Of a stretch of 64,000 bases of DNA, positions 31,869 to 42,280 are shown piece after piece. The stretch comes from Opisthocomus hoazin (taxonomy: Eukaryota; Chordata; Aves; Opisthocomiformes; Opisthocomidae): contig NC_134426.1 of the NCBI RefSeq assembly GCF_030867145.1, forward strand, positions 5,332,001 to 5,396,000, in the 5' to 3' direction. Positions within the stretch are counted from its first letter, which is position 1. Every line of letters starts with the position of its first letter. The notes below the pieces were generated by a model. That model did no database searches and was not told the DNA's origin. It was given only the letters and a program-made list of their open reading frames with translations. The position numbers and the translations under genes were made by a program.

Positions 31869-32260
31869 CTCTCATGGTGCCCCACTGTAGGCCTAAACTT
31901 TGTTTGCTGTTTTGTCTTATATTTTTATTATTATCTCTATTATTAATAATTTTTAATATTTTCCTGCATAAATGTCTGAATGAATCTTAATTCTCTTGAG
32001 GAATGGACCTTTTCTAACCTGGATGTAATATAAAGTTGTGTGTTTAACTGGGACAGAGCTGACGCTCTCCTAACATTTCCGAAATAAAATGTGACCACAC
32101 CAGTGCACTGACTGAAATTTGGGCTCTTCTTCCAAGGCTGATGCCAATAACAGGCCCAAGAAATGTCACACCAAAGGGCCTATTTCTCCTTGGAATTGGA
32201 AGAGTAAATCTTCTGGTCCCATTGGAAGCTGTTAGAGACCAAGGGTTGGAGTCTGAACTC
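31869..32260 (+). other. 3' flank of OR gene 3, AT-rich, with AATAAA
   Basis: Unlike genes 1, 2 and 5 this flank does not show the GCTGCCCATGTCT tract after the stop, in line with the altered C-terminus. An AATAAA lies at 32083-32088 about 215 bases after the stop. An AT-rich run (TTTTTATTATTATCTC...) lies near 31920-31965. Confidence 0.45.
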
Positions 32261-33628
32261 ACCCGTTGGTGCGTGGTGACCGTGGAGATGGGGAATGGTC
32301 AGTGAGGTGTACCCAGGGCTTTCTTTGATACGACTGTGCAGAACAAATTCTCCAGGAAGGTAATCTGGAGCTTCCTGGGAGCCTTGAGGTTTTACGGGGA
32401 CAGCATGCGCCTGGACTAAGTCCTGGCTGAAGCCCCGCTAAGGGAGCGATCACCCAAGGTGGAGTCACTCAAACAGAAAGTGCAAAATACCAATATCTGC
32501 AAGCAAAAAAAGATGGACATACTTGACCACACACAGACCAACTCTAACAGGGAACAGCACCTTTGCAGCCACCACTCCAACAACAGAGCACATACAACCA
32601 TGGAGTACACAACGGTCCCCATGCTGCTCCCTTCTCAGTCTGACCTGGTGTAAAGGTCATGAGTGGTCTCTTCATCCTCTGCAGCCTTTACCCATGGGCA
32701 CACACCCCCATGATCCCTCCAATGTGGGTCTGAGTTTTGGGTCTGCCCAGGTGTCCTGTCCAGTCTTGGAGCCACTACCGTTTTGGCAACTTCAGCCTTG
32801 GGTATCTCCACATCCTGGTGTCCTCCTCTTCCAGCCAGCCCCGCATAAATTTGGCCGGCAACGCATGTACAGAATTTCATTTGCACACACACACAAGCAA
32901 GCTCACACAGCAAATAACCAGGAGCAGAGTTAAATCAGAAGGCAGGACACACACAGGGTTTGGACAGCTCAGGATGAGCAGCCCCTTGCACACTGCAGCT
33001 GGACCCTTGGATCCCTCTCCTATTATCATCCACAGGATTCATTGTTCCACTCCACTTGGATCTATCCCTTTCTCTGCTGCAGTCCCCTCCGCAGTTAACA
33101 ACTCTCACCAATTATGTTTTCCCCAACAGTCTCTGGTTTGTTCTGCTGGTACCATCATTTGATAGTTGGGATACCATTGCCTAGGTCATCTGGGCCTCAA
33201 ATGGCATCACTGCTGGGCTACCCTGGCACCACTGGCCTTGCAAGACTTGACGACGCAGAAGCTCCCCAGTGCTCCCCTCCAGTTGTCCATGCAGTTTGGC
33301 CTTTTCTCAGGTCTCTGCTCTTCAACCAGTTATGAGATCCAGCTGGGACACATGGTTCTGCTTGCACTTCTAGTCCCTTCTCACACAGGTCTCTGTCACA
33401 TCCTGCAGTTTCCCACACCATGTTCCATATTTGCCCGTGACACATACAGGTGGCTTCACCCGAGAGCAGGGCCTCCCCAGGGACACAGTCATTGCTCTGC
33501 AGCCTTCCCATCTGGTGTCCTTGATGACCTCGCAACGTTTGTCTGTTCCTGTTAAACCACTTTGCTGTCATGAAGTGACCTAACAAGCAACAGCCCAAAC
33601 ACTTTGGCTTTGCTTAACTCTGCGCCTC
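32261..33628. other. Intergenic stretch, no gene recognised
   Basis: About 1.4 kb with several short ORFs on both strands but no domain or repeat family that I recognise. A CA-rich patch lies near 32883-32900. It could contain old retroelement sequence, since a full LTR starts immediately to the right. Confidence 0.35.
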
Positions 33629-34041
33629 TGTCCTGGGTTTGGCCAGGACAGGGTTAATTTTCACCGGAATCCAGGAAGGGGCACAGCCAGGTGGGCTGAC
33701 CCAACCCCAACCTGGCCAAACAGAGCCGGGTATTCCATACCATGTGCCGTCATGCGGGCTTCCGGTGGGGGGGTGCGGGGCGGCGGGAACTCACTCGCGG
33801 CTCGGGAGCGCACAGTGGCAGCAGTGAAGGAGAGCGGCTCTGTGGGCTGTGCGGTTTGTGTTGTGTTTTCTCCTTATCTGTATCTTTGTTGTTGTTGTTC
33901 CTTTTGTTTGCTGTTCTGTTAAACTGCCCTTATCCCAACCCACCAGTTTCTGCCTGTTTCTTTCCATTCTCCTACGCAACCCGGTGAGGGGAGGGGCGGC
34001 CGCGTGGCGCTTTTGTTAACGGTAGCAGCCAAACTATAACA
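33629..34041 (+). mobile_element. 5' LTR of chimeric ERV, plus strand
   Basis: 413-bp LTR with TGTCC...TAACA termini, a homologue of the solo LTR at 15331-15742. It has a G/C-rich block near 33768-33800 and a T/G-rich stretch (TTGTTGTTGTTCC, 33888-33900) before a GTGGCGCTTTTGTTAAC block near the 3' end. A primer binding site follows, so this copy is a 5' LTR rather than a solo one. No matching 3' LTR is seen downstream. Confidence 0.75.
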
Positions 34042-34048
34042 TTAAATA

Positions 34049-34067
34049 TGGTGCCCAGGCGTGGGGC
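34049..34067 (+). other. Retroviral primer binding site, tRNA-Lys-like
   Basis: TGGTGCCCAGGCGTGGGGC lies 7 bases after the LTR end. It resembles the TGGCGCCCAACGTGGGGC type of site complementary to a lysine tRNA, with two or three changes. It supports the orientation and the 5' LTR call. Confidence 0.6.
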
Positions 34068-34460
34068 GGGGATAACGGCAGGGCTGAGCAGTGTGTGTTA
34101 AAACAGCTTTCTTAGATTTTGGTAAAATTTATTATACGCATTTACTGTGTCAGTTAAAGTCGCCGATAAAAATGTTTCTGACTTTGATCAAATGACTTTG
34201 CAAAGTAAATCCTTACTTGCTGTATGTGTTCTTCGCCGTGCTGTTTGTTACCTCGGGGAAAAAGATCAGGATGAGGATTTTGCTGTACTGTACGATATCG
34301 ACTTATGACATGATAACAACACTGTGCATGAAATCAGGCTTGTATTTTCATGCGGCACTGCGGTCGTTTCCGTACCTCGGATCCTATGTCTTAGAATTTG
34401 TGAATAATCAAACCTAGTCTGTGGGGAAAAGCAGAGGGGATACCTTCCCCCACTCTTTTG

Positions 34461-34476
34461 CCCCCCCCCCCCCTTC
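34461..34476. repeat. Homopolymer C tract
   Basis: A run of about 14 C lies between TTTTG and TTCAG in the ERV leader. It is a likely place for sequencing or assembly length error. Confidence 0.85.
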
Positions 34477-34542
34477 AGACTGGTCCTAACAGCTTTTGAG
34501 AATTTTGAGTACTCGTGGGATGCTCAGGCCAGCACTCTCCTA

Positions 34543-35646
34543 TTGTTCTGCCTCCTGAATGAGTTTTGGGTCTTGTTTAGAGTTAAACAAGTAAAGAACA
34601 TCGTGCAGAGACCTGCCCCAGGGCCGGATAGCTGTGAGTGGCTGGGTGTGTGGGACAGCATGGGCAGGTGTCTAGGGCAGTGGGCACCCCCAGTGTGTTT
34701 TAAACTCACCCCTGAGCAAGACCAGAATCCAGAAAAACTAGTAAAATATCTGCAAAAAGTGTGCTGCCACCCTGGGAACTCCAGAGAGACACAAATCACC
34801 GCAATGTGCTGGGGTCTGGCCCACGCCTACCGAGCCCTGTTCAACCTGATTCAGTGCCCTAAAGGGAAAAGGGGAGGAAACGAAGCAGCAGGCACTGTGA
34901 CTGGCACTGCTCCCCCAGCCGGCCCTGCAGCCCCTCCAGCCCAGCAGGCAGTCACAGCCCCCCCGACCGGCACCACCGCTGCCACTGCCACAGCCGCAGG
35001 GTCTGCCTCAGTTTCCCCAGCAGGCACGACAGCTTCTCCAGCCCCAGTTCCAGCTGCAGGCATCGCAGCGGAGCTCAATGACCAACCTGTGCCGGCAGCA
35101 GTCGCCCCCGTAAAACTAAAGAAAGATGCAAAGAGAGCAGATCGCTCCGGGAGGGATGACGATGAGCCAGGGTCATCGCGGGAGATAGAGACAGAGATCA
35201 TCACCCAGTCCCTGTCCCTGGGCGAGCTGCCAGACATGCGGAAAGATTTCAGCCGCCAGCCAGGCAAGCACATTGTCACCTGGCTGCTGCGGTGCTGGGA
35301 TAACGGGGCCAGCAGCTTGGAATGAGAAGGCAAGGAAGCCAAGCAGCTGGGATCCCTGACCAGGGATGGGGGCATTGACAAGGCCATTGGGAAGAAAGAC
35401 CAAGTCCTCAGCCTCTGGAGGAGACTTCTGTCAGGCGTGAGGGAGAGGTACCCCTTCAGTGACGATTTTGTATGCTATCCTGGCAAGTGGACCAATATGG
35501 AGAGGGGTGTTCAGTACTTGAGAGAATGGCTAGGTTTTAATCAAAAAGTTTATCCTTCTTTAGTCTGGACAATTCTTACTACAATATTACTGGTACAAAA
35601 CATGACAATTATAACAGTGATAACAGACTGTGACAGGGTTATTTAA
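34543..35646 (+). pseudogene. ERV gag-like remnant with one in-frame stop
   Basis: The frame after the primer site encodes a gag-like protein: an N-terminal region with CWGLAHAYRALFNLIQ, then a Pro/Ala/Thr-rich stretch (roughly 34900-35100) and then a capsid-like region (LPDMRKDFSRQPG, IVTWLLRCWDNGASSLE). A TGA at 35323-35325 interrupts it, but the same frame continues to 35646 (GGIDKAIGKKDQ, LWRRLLSGVRERYPFS). No zinc-knuckle (CCHC) follows. The start codon is uncertain; the frame is open to 34543 without an obvious preferred ATG. It is an old, defective endogenous copy. The last 40 or so residues are hydrophobic and unlike the preceding part, possibly from another source. Confidence 0.75.
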
Positions 35647-35672
35647 CAATTAACTTTAGACAATTTATTTAT

Positions 35673-37157
35673 TTATGGACTATTCTCACCCAAAATCAGA
35701 TCCCCATGAGGTACCCATCGGAATTCCCCATTCCTCCGCATTACCCACCAGGTACACCCAGGACCTAGAGGAAAAGCAACCCTGCCGACGGGCTTGCCAT
35801 TGCCCGAGGCAGGACTAACCAAAATTGTCTTCCCTAACATGCTCTGCAAGTGCACTACAGGGACTTTATCACCTTCTACGGGGCGCTGAGGTTTTGACTG
35901 GGCAGGACTAGCCCGGTTGGTGGACCCTCTGGTGTTAAACAACCAGGTGGCCTTTGCTAAATGAGTGTCCCAATTTTTGAAAGTCCCACCCCCCATTGCC
36001 CTCAAAGTGGTTTTTAGCAGCCCATTGTACCGTTCCATCTTTCCCAAGGCTGGTGCATGGTAGGGGATGTGATACACCCACTCGATACCGTGTTCTTTGG
36101 CCCAGGTGTCTATGAGACTGTTACAAAAGTGAGTCCCGTTGTCCGACTCAATTCTTTCGGGAGTGCCCTGTCGCCACAGGACTTGTTTTTCCAGGCCCAG
36201 GATGGTATTCCGGGTGGTGGCATGGGGCACAGGGTAGGTTTCCAGCCATCTGGTGGTGGCCTCCACCATTGTGAGCACACAGCACTTGCCTTGGCGGGTT
36301 TGTGGCAGTGTGATGTAGTCAATCTGCCAAGCCTCCCCATATTTATATTTTAGCCATCATCCTCCATACCACTGAGGCTTTACCCGCTTGGCTTGCTTGA
36401 TTGCAGCGCATGTCTCACATTCATGGATAACCTGTGCGATGGTGTCCATGCTCAAGTCCACCCCTCGGTCACGAGCCCATCTGTATGTCGCGTCTCTTCC
36501 TTGGTGGCCCGAGGTGTCATGGGCCCACCGAGCTATAAACAGTTCACCCTTCTGTTGCCAGTCCAGATCCACCTGAGCCACTTCAATCTTGGCAGCCGGA
36601 TCTACCTGGTGGTTGTTTTGATGTTCCTCAGTGGCCCGGCTTTCAGGGACGTGGGTGTCCACGTGACGGACTTTTACAACCAACTGCTCCAGACGGGCAG
36701 CAATATCTTGCCACAATGGGGCAGCCCACACAGGTTTGCCTCTGCGCTGCCAGTTGTTCTTCTTCCACTGCTGCAGCCACCCCCACAAGGCATTGGCCAC
36801 CATCCAAGAGTCGGTGTAAAGACAGAGCACTGGCCACTTCTCTCGACTGGCAATGTCTAAAGAAAGCTGGATGGCTTTCACCTCTGCAAACTGGCTGGAC
36901 TCACCTTCTCCCTCGGCAGTTTCTGCGAGTTGTCGTGTAGGGCTCCATACAGCAGCCTTCCACCTCCGCTGCTTCCCCACAATGCGACAGGACCCATCCA
37001 TGAACAGGGCATACTGTTTCTTATCTTCTGGCAGCTGGTTATACAGTGGGGCCTCTTCAGCATGTATCATCTCCTCCTTTGGTGATACTCCAAAATCTTT
37101 GCCTTCTGGACAGTGCATTATGACTTCAAGAATTCCTGGGTGACTGGGGTTTCCCAC
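35673..37157 (-). pseudogene. ERV pol remnant: RNase H and integrase, one in-frame stop
   Basis: On the minus strand, 37157-36357 encodes RNase H (FMDGS, AEVKAIQL, LYTDSWMVA and VRHVDTHVP acidic motifs) followed by the integrase zinc-binding region (two His, then CETCAAIK). A TGA at 36357-36359 breaks the frame. It continues in the same frame through the catalytic core with IDYITLP, SDNGTHF and GKMERYNG, giving the D,D,E residues, and a C-terminal region ending at 35673. The reverse transcriptase and protease parts are missing. Orientation is opposite to the gag at 34543-35646, and the two end only 26 bases apart, so they are not one normal provirus. Frames are otherwise well kept, so the insertion is not very old. 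Confidence 0.85.
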
Positions 37158-37164
37158 GTGGGCC

Positions 37165-37380
37165 CGCTGTGCGATCAGTGTGACTCAGTTAATCCACTCC
37201 ACTTTCGCCCCATGTTCAGTCTGTTCTGTCTGTGACAGTAATTGGTGAGTGATGTCTCCCTGTCCTTGTCTTGACCCTCGAGCCCTTCATCATATTTCCT
37301 CTCCTTTGTCCAGTCGAGGAGGGGGAGTGATAGAGAGGTTTTCGGTGGGCTCCTGGTTTTTATCCAAGCCAAATCAAAAC
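37165..37380 (-). mobile_element. ERV/LTR-derived segment next to pol, minus strand
   Basis: The reverse strand has the order TCTATCACTCCCCCTCCTCG, then GGGTCAAGACAAGGACAGGG, then CATCACTCACCAATTACTGT. This matches the forward strand at 4065-4170 (CACGGGTCAAGATAGAGACAG, GTCATCACTTACTGTCACTG). It is thus a second copy of that LTR-type segment in the opposite orientation. It forms the right edge of the retroviral block, since duplicated OR-unit sequence begins at about 37384. Confidence 0.45.
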
Positions 37381-37383
37381 AGA

Positions 37384-38820
37384 CAGCAATCAGTTTTCAG
37401 AGGCATGACTGACCCATCATCAATCCATGCTGACTGCTTTTGGACGTGTTCTTCTTTTTTAGGTGCACAGAAATGCCAAAGTGACCTTGTACAGCCTAGG
37501 GTTCCCTGGGTTGACTTTCTGACCTCTTTCAACATCAGGCGCAACATTGCCTTGTCCTCATTCACAAGAGCCCTGGACCAATGCCAGGAAGTTTGGAAAG
37601 GGATATTCCAAAGGAATGTCGATCTTCACTGATAACTTCATAACAAATATTCTCTAATTTCTCTAATTTTTCATATATTTTCACCTGTCTGGACTATTTC
37701 CAAAGTAATTTTTTCAGAGGCAGGCTGCCTAGACAAAGGCCCTTTCCATTATTGTCCAGTTTTCTCCTCCCTTTACTCTTTGTTCATTCAGATTCCTGGC
37801 ACATACTGAGCCACTGTTTTCACATCAGGAAGTTAAAAGTTTGCCTGCCTTTCAGTAGTCTAATTGTCTCCTTAGCCAACTCTTTAATTAGGTTTATAAC
37901 TAATTTTTTTTTCCTCTACCTAGCTACAATATTTCTCAGAAGATTATGCCTTACAGGAAAGAAACCTCATTAGAAGTAAGTTGTAATTACCGCATGTTTG
38001 CACTGTGTGTTTTGTTTATGGAACTTGATTGTGCTTTAATTTTTCCTTTCTTGCAAATAGCCAAGCTCCTGCTGTGCCTGTGTGCAGCCAGCTCTCTGTG
38101 GAGAGGAGGTGGGAGATGGTGCAATGGAGCTGTAACATCCAGCTGCAGAGATCAGTGGAGAAGTCTGATGCTGCAAGGAACAGTGACACAAGTCCCAGGT
38201 CGCTGAGGAGAGAAATGTTGAGGTTTGGGAGGTGAGGAGCAAAGTTGTCCATAGAGTGTCAGACCTCAAGGGACTGCTTTTCCTACCTGTCCATATCTCC
38301 TGAGGAGTCACCCTGGAACAATACCACTTCTTCTGTAAACTGAAAAGCAATTTAAAATATCCTTTAAAATAATTAAATATTTTTATTAGGCACAGTCTGA
38401 CATCTTCCTCCTTATCTACACTATGAAAAAACTCCAGTTATCAGTAAAAGTCTGAAAGAATTGAAGAAAGCTACATAAGCTTGTTAGCTTAGCACTTTTT
38501 GTATTTTAATGAGCCCCATGGTGTATTTGGTGTTGAGTCCATGAACCTCAGATATTGAGAGGAGATAGAAAAAACTGCTCAAGAAGTCAGAAGCAATACT
38601 CCAAGTACCTTGAAACATTGATTGGCCCCACTGCGGGCCATTACTGACCAAGCCTCCCCAGGGACTCCTTAGAGCAGAGAATTGGAGGCCTCGAATGTAG
38701 GTAGGCAAAGGCACTGTGCAGGTGGCTGCAATGCTGAGAAAACCCTTGGTCTGGTTTATGAAGCAGAAAGGCCAAGGCCTCAGCCCATGACCTGGGTGGG
38801 CAGATCTTGTACTTCACATG
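37384..38820 (+). repeat. Segmental duplication block A, copy 2
   Basis: Colinear with 10199-11690, with scattered substitutions and small indels. It is the 3' flank of OR unit 3, pushed away from gene 3 by the retroviral block. No coding sequence conserved between the copies. Confidence 0.75.
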
Positions 38821-40014
38821 ACCATTTATTTCAGTGATATCCTGCCCCAAACTTTCTGATCATGAGGGCATAGATGAGAGAACTTATTAGGGGCAAGAAT
38901 GGTGTAGGAAAAGGGACTTCTCTGGTGAGGCTGACCAGGCCATAATTCTTCTAATACTCCTCCCTGCCTTTTTGAACTTCATGATGTTTGCAGAGGCCCA
39001 CCTCTCTAGCCTTTCAAGGTCCCTCTTGAGGGCACAATGTGCATGCTTATATTTTCTACGTACAACGCAAACATAAACTTCTGACCTAGTCATTTGGTGT
39101 CCCTCCATGGAGGGAAAAACATGTCCAAAATGTAGTGAATGGTCACTGCTGGAAGTGGTGGTTGCAATTGGCTGGTCTCTGACAACTGCCCTGGGACTTC
39201 TTCCGTATTGTGTCCAGTGAGTGCAGGCAGAGACCAGACCCTTCTCTACTGGTCCTTCACGTCTCCTGGGCAAGTAGCAGGAGATTTATTCTATGCAAGG
39301 ACACTGCTTTATGCTCCCAGCCTTCCGATTCACACAGTTTTGCGGTTCCTTGAGTTTTCCTCTACAGGACAATTTCCTGGGCATGTTCTTGAGACTACTG
39401 TTAGAAAGAGTCCTAAGACTTCAGGCACTAACTTGAGGAGAACACTTTTCACAACTGGAACACTGCTATGGGTGTAAGCCCTGTCACAGGACTGCCCAGT
39501 GCTTGTCCCTTCAAGATTGTTCCTGCTGTTACCGGCCTGCCACACCGCAGCACTGTGACCAAGCTGCCTGAGCATTCAGGAGTTACAGTCACACAAGGGC
39601 TCAGAAGGAGGCTATAGGGGTGTAAAGAGAGCAGCTCAGGAAAGACCAAGAGCTGGTGCTCCGTGACACTGCTGCTGCGCTGGGACTCTTTTCCCCTCCA
39701 CCTCTGGAGGTATTCCTGAAGCTCTGGAGAGAGTCTTGGAGAAAGGATCTTGGACAAACTTGTGGCTACAGTGTTCCTTCTTTTCCTGAAAAACACCAGG
39801 AGCATGGCTCCTCTTTTACACAGTCTCAAAAGTCACAAAGACAGGCAGATATTGAAATAGCAGTGTGAGGAATAATGGAAGTTCTTTATAAAGAACATTA
39901 TGAAAACCAAGGAAATCTAAAAATCAAACCAAACAAAACAAATTCAACGACACAAGAACAGCCTGGGACAACAGTTCACTACAATGTGAGTGATGGGCAG
40001 AAGAAGATGGGCAG
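38821..40014. other. Intergenic stretch, possible old CR1 piece, no gene
   Basis: Near 38935-39035 the forward strand weakly resembles antisense CR1 (CTGCCTTTTTGAAC, CACCTCTCTAGCCTTTCAAGGTCCCTC). The rest has short ORFs with no recognisable signature. The boundary between plus-oriented unit 3 and inverted unit 4 falls in here. Confidence 0.35.
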
Positions 40015-40025
40015 TTTATTGCTGC

Positions 40026-40940
40026 TTAAGAAGATCCAGCCACCAGTTTCCGCACCGCATCCCTGAGCTCCTGGTTCCTCATGCTGTAGATGATGGGGTT
40101 CACTGCTGGGGGTACCACCGAGTACAACACTGTTACCACCAGATCAAGAAATGGGCACGATATGGAGGGGGGGTTCAGGTATGCAAACACTGCAGTGCTG
40201 ATAAACAGGAAGACTACTGCCAGGTGAGGAAGGCACGTGGAAAATGTTTTCTGCCGTCCCTGCTCAGAGGGGATCCTCAGCACAGCCCTGAAGATCTGCA
40301 CATAGGACAGCACAATGAAAACAAAACACCCCAAAACTAAAAAAATACTAACCACAACAAGCCCAGCTTCCCTGAGGTAGGAGTGTGAGCAGGAGAGCTT
40401 GAGGATCTGGGGGATTTCACGGAAGAACTGGTCCAGAGCATTGCCCAGGCAGAGAGGGATTGAAAATGTATTGGCAGTGTGCAGGAGAGAATTGAGCAAA
40501 GCACTGCCCCAGGCACCTGCTGCCATGTGGACACAAGCTCTGCTGCACAGGAGGGTCCCACAGTGTAGGGGTCTGCAGATGGCAACATAGCGGTCATAGG
40601 CCATGATGGTGAGAAGACAACACTCTGCTGCAATCAAAAAGGAAAACAGAAAGAGCTGGACAGCACATCCTGCGTAGGAGATGTCCCAGAGGGCATTTGC
40701 CACGGCTTTGGGGATAGTGGTGGAGATGGAGGCCAGGTCGAGGAGGGAGAGGTTGAGGAGGAAGAAGTACATGGGGGTGTGGAGGCGGTGGTCACAGGCT
40801 ACGGTGATGATGATGAGGCCGTTGCTGAGGAGGGCAGCTAGGTAGATGCCCAGGAATAGCCAGAAGTGCAAGAGCTGCAGCTCCCGTGTGTCTGCAAATG
40901 CCAGGAGGAGGAACTGGGTGATGGAGCTGCTGTTGGAAAT
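40026..40940 (-). CDS. OR14-like olfactory receptor, inverted, ATG lost, EL2 cysteine lost
   Basis: Only minus-strand receptor of the window; 304 codons from the aligned start (ATT at 40940-40938 instead of ATG, followed by SNSSSITQFLL) to the TAA at 40028-40026. PMYFFLLNLS, MAYDRYVAIC, ETFSTC-like TM6 (reads KTFSTCLPHL) and PPAVNPIIYSMRN are present. Three features suggest damage. The FFCEIPQ cysteine of loop 2 is Arg (CGT, 40421-40419), removing the partner of the conserved disulfide to the loop 1/TM3 cysteine. Three codons are missing before ISYAGC. The tail ends early (KLVAGSS) by an apparent 2-base deletion; the ancestral TAA remains out of frame a few bases on. The frame is open upstream to an ATG at 41087-41085, but that extension reads through what is intron in the paralogues. 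Probably a pseudogene or a strongly altered receptor. Confidence 0.8.
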   Translation of the reverse strand: MSNSSSITQFLLLAFADTRELQLLHFWLFLGIYLAALLSNGLIIITVACDHRLHTPMYFFLLNLSLLDLASISTTIPKAVANALWDISYAGCAVQLFLFSFLIAAECCLLTIMAYDRYVAICRPLHCGTLLCSRACVHMAAGAWGSALLNSLLHTANTFSIPLCLGNALDQFFREIPQILKLSCSHSYLREAGLVVVSIFLVLGCFVFIVLSYVQIFRAVLRIPSEQGRQKTFSTCLPHLAVVFLFISTAVFAYLNPPSISCPFLDLVVTVLYSVVPPAVNPIIYSMRNQELRDAVRKLVAGSS

Positions 40941-42280
40941 TTCCGGCCTCTGGGAATAGAAACACCGTCTAAGAAGGAAGAGACAGTGAGAAGTTAGGGG
41001 ATTCAGTTCTGATCTGTTTTCTATAGATCCTTCCCCTGCTGCACATACCCTTCTTTCTTTTTCTAGGAGACCTTCCTTCAGATCCATAGTTGGAGCTCTA
41101 GTAGGTGCTGGCTGAAATGTGCCATGAGGAGCAGGACCTCTGCCCACAAACTGCTGAGGTGTCTGCCCTCCTCTTCGGTATTTGGATCATGTACATGGTG
41201 GGCTGGGGACCCATCCTGGTGTTTCACTTTGTCAGATGAAACTGCTGTTATTGCAAAAGGGCTTGTCAGCAACTGTACTCCCAGTGCTAAGAAACCTGGA
41301 TAGCAGAAGGTAGTTTATACGGTCTCGGGTTTTCTGACAGCTCTCCTCATCTCACTTGGGGAGTGCTCTTGGTTGTCAGAAACCCTCAGTAATTCTGCTG
41401 AACTCAGGCAGAGCAGTGAGTCCTGCAAGGCAAGAGGCTTGCCTGTGTCTTAGTGCAGAGTGAGGGGAGCTGATCTGTCCCCCCTTCTTATTCCCAGCTG
41501 CCCTAGGCTAGAATTTTTCTTAGATGGAGAGTCGTCACACTCCCATGTTTTCTTCAGAAGTCACCAAACACTGCTGAAAGCAGAGGGATCCAATGCAGAC
41601 CACTAAATGACTCACCCTTACTCAAGGTCCCAGCACGCCACTTCTAATCCATGACACATGTGGATTGCATCTCCAACCCAAGAGTAGTTCATCCATTGTG
41701 CGTGGCATATCTGCGTTTCTCCACTGGGACTTGCAGGAAACACAGTTTTGCTATGAGACAGATTTGCATTCTGTGGGCAGCTCACAGCTTGGATGGACAC
41801 CTTAGGAAGATAGCCATGTGGCCTAAAGATGGCGTCTGATTAAGGGAAAACTAGCTTGTTCTCTGGGCTCACAGACCGCACTGCTCCCGGCCCAACAGCT
41901 TAGACACAACTGGCACACCTTATGCCCATGGACACACCTGCACAGAAGGACCCACACGATCAGTGTCTGACTGCAGCTGAAACTCCCATTCCCAGAGAGC
42001 CTGACTGACACAACAAGGGAACAACTTCAGTAACACAGGCAAGTGGAGTAAAAAGGAGAAACACAGTGAAGTTCTACATGAAAGAGTTGGAAGCAGCTGG
42101 GCACTCAGGACACCGCTACCCTCACCCAGCTGTGCACTTCCCAGACTCCAACATAGCCAGGCAGTTGCTCTCAGCCACTCAGATCCTCAGAGGGAACTGG
42201 CCAAGTGACTTGAGTGCTTGATAGTCACCCCTGCTTTGACCTTCCCCTTCACATATCCCTTGGAAAATATCCTGGGGAGA
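40941..42280 (-). other. Upstream region of OR gene 4 with intron and leader remnants
   Basis: Read on the minus strand, a polypyrimidine tract and acceptor (CTTCCTTCTTAG) precede the coding exon. About 390 bases further upstream lies the counterpart of the small leader exon (near 41395-41358) with its donor (CCCCAA|GTGAG), but its ATG reads TTA. The remaining sequence aligns loosely with 53.1-53.7 kb. A second stretch to 42280 has no recognised content. Confidence 0.5.

Noticed and set aside
34900-35110. Pro/Ala/Thr-rich protein as a host gene
   Set aside because: Lies directly after an LTR and primer site and continues into a capsid-like region, so it is part of a retroviral gag.
40015-40020. 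AATAAA (minus strand) six bases after the stop of receptor 4 as a polyadenylation signal
   Set aside because: It is the ancestral CAATAA stop region put out of frame by an indel, and is too close to the stop codon to serve as the normal signal.
41088-41147. GTG-initiated 373-codon form of receptor 4
   Set aside because: Starts without ATG inside what is intron in the paralogues; the OR homology begins at SNSS.
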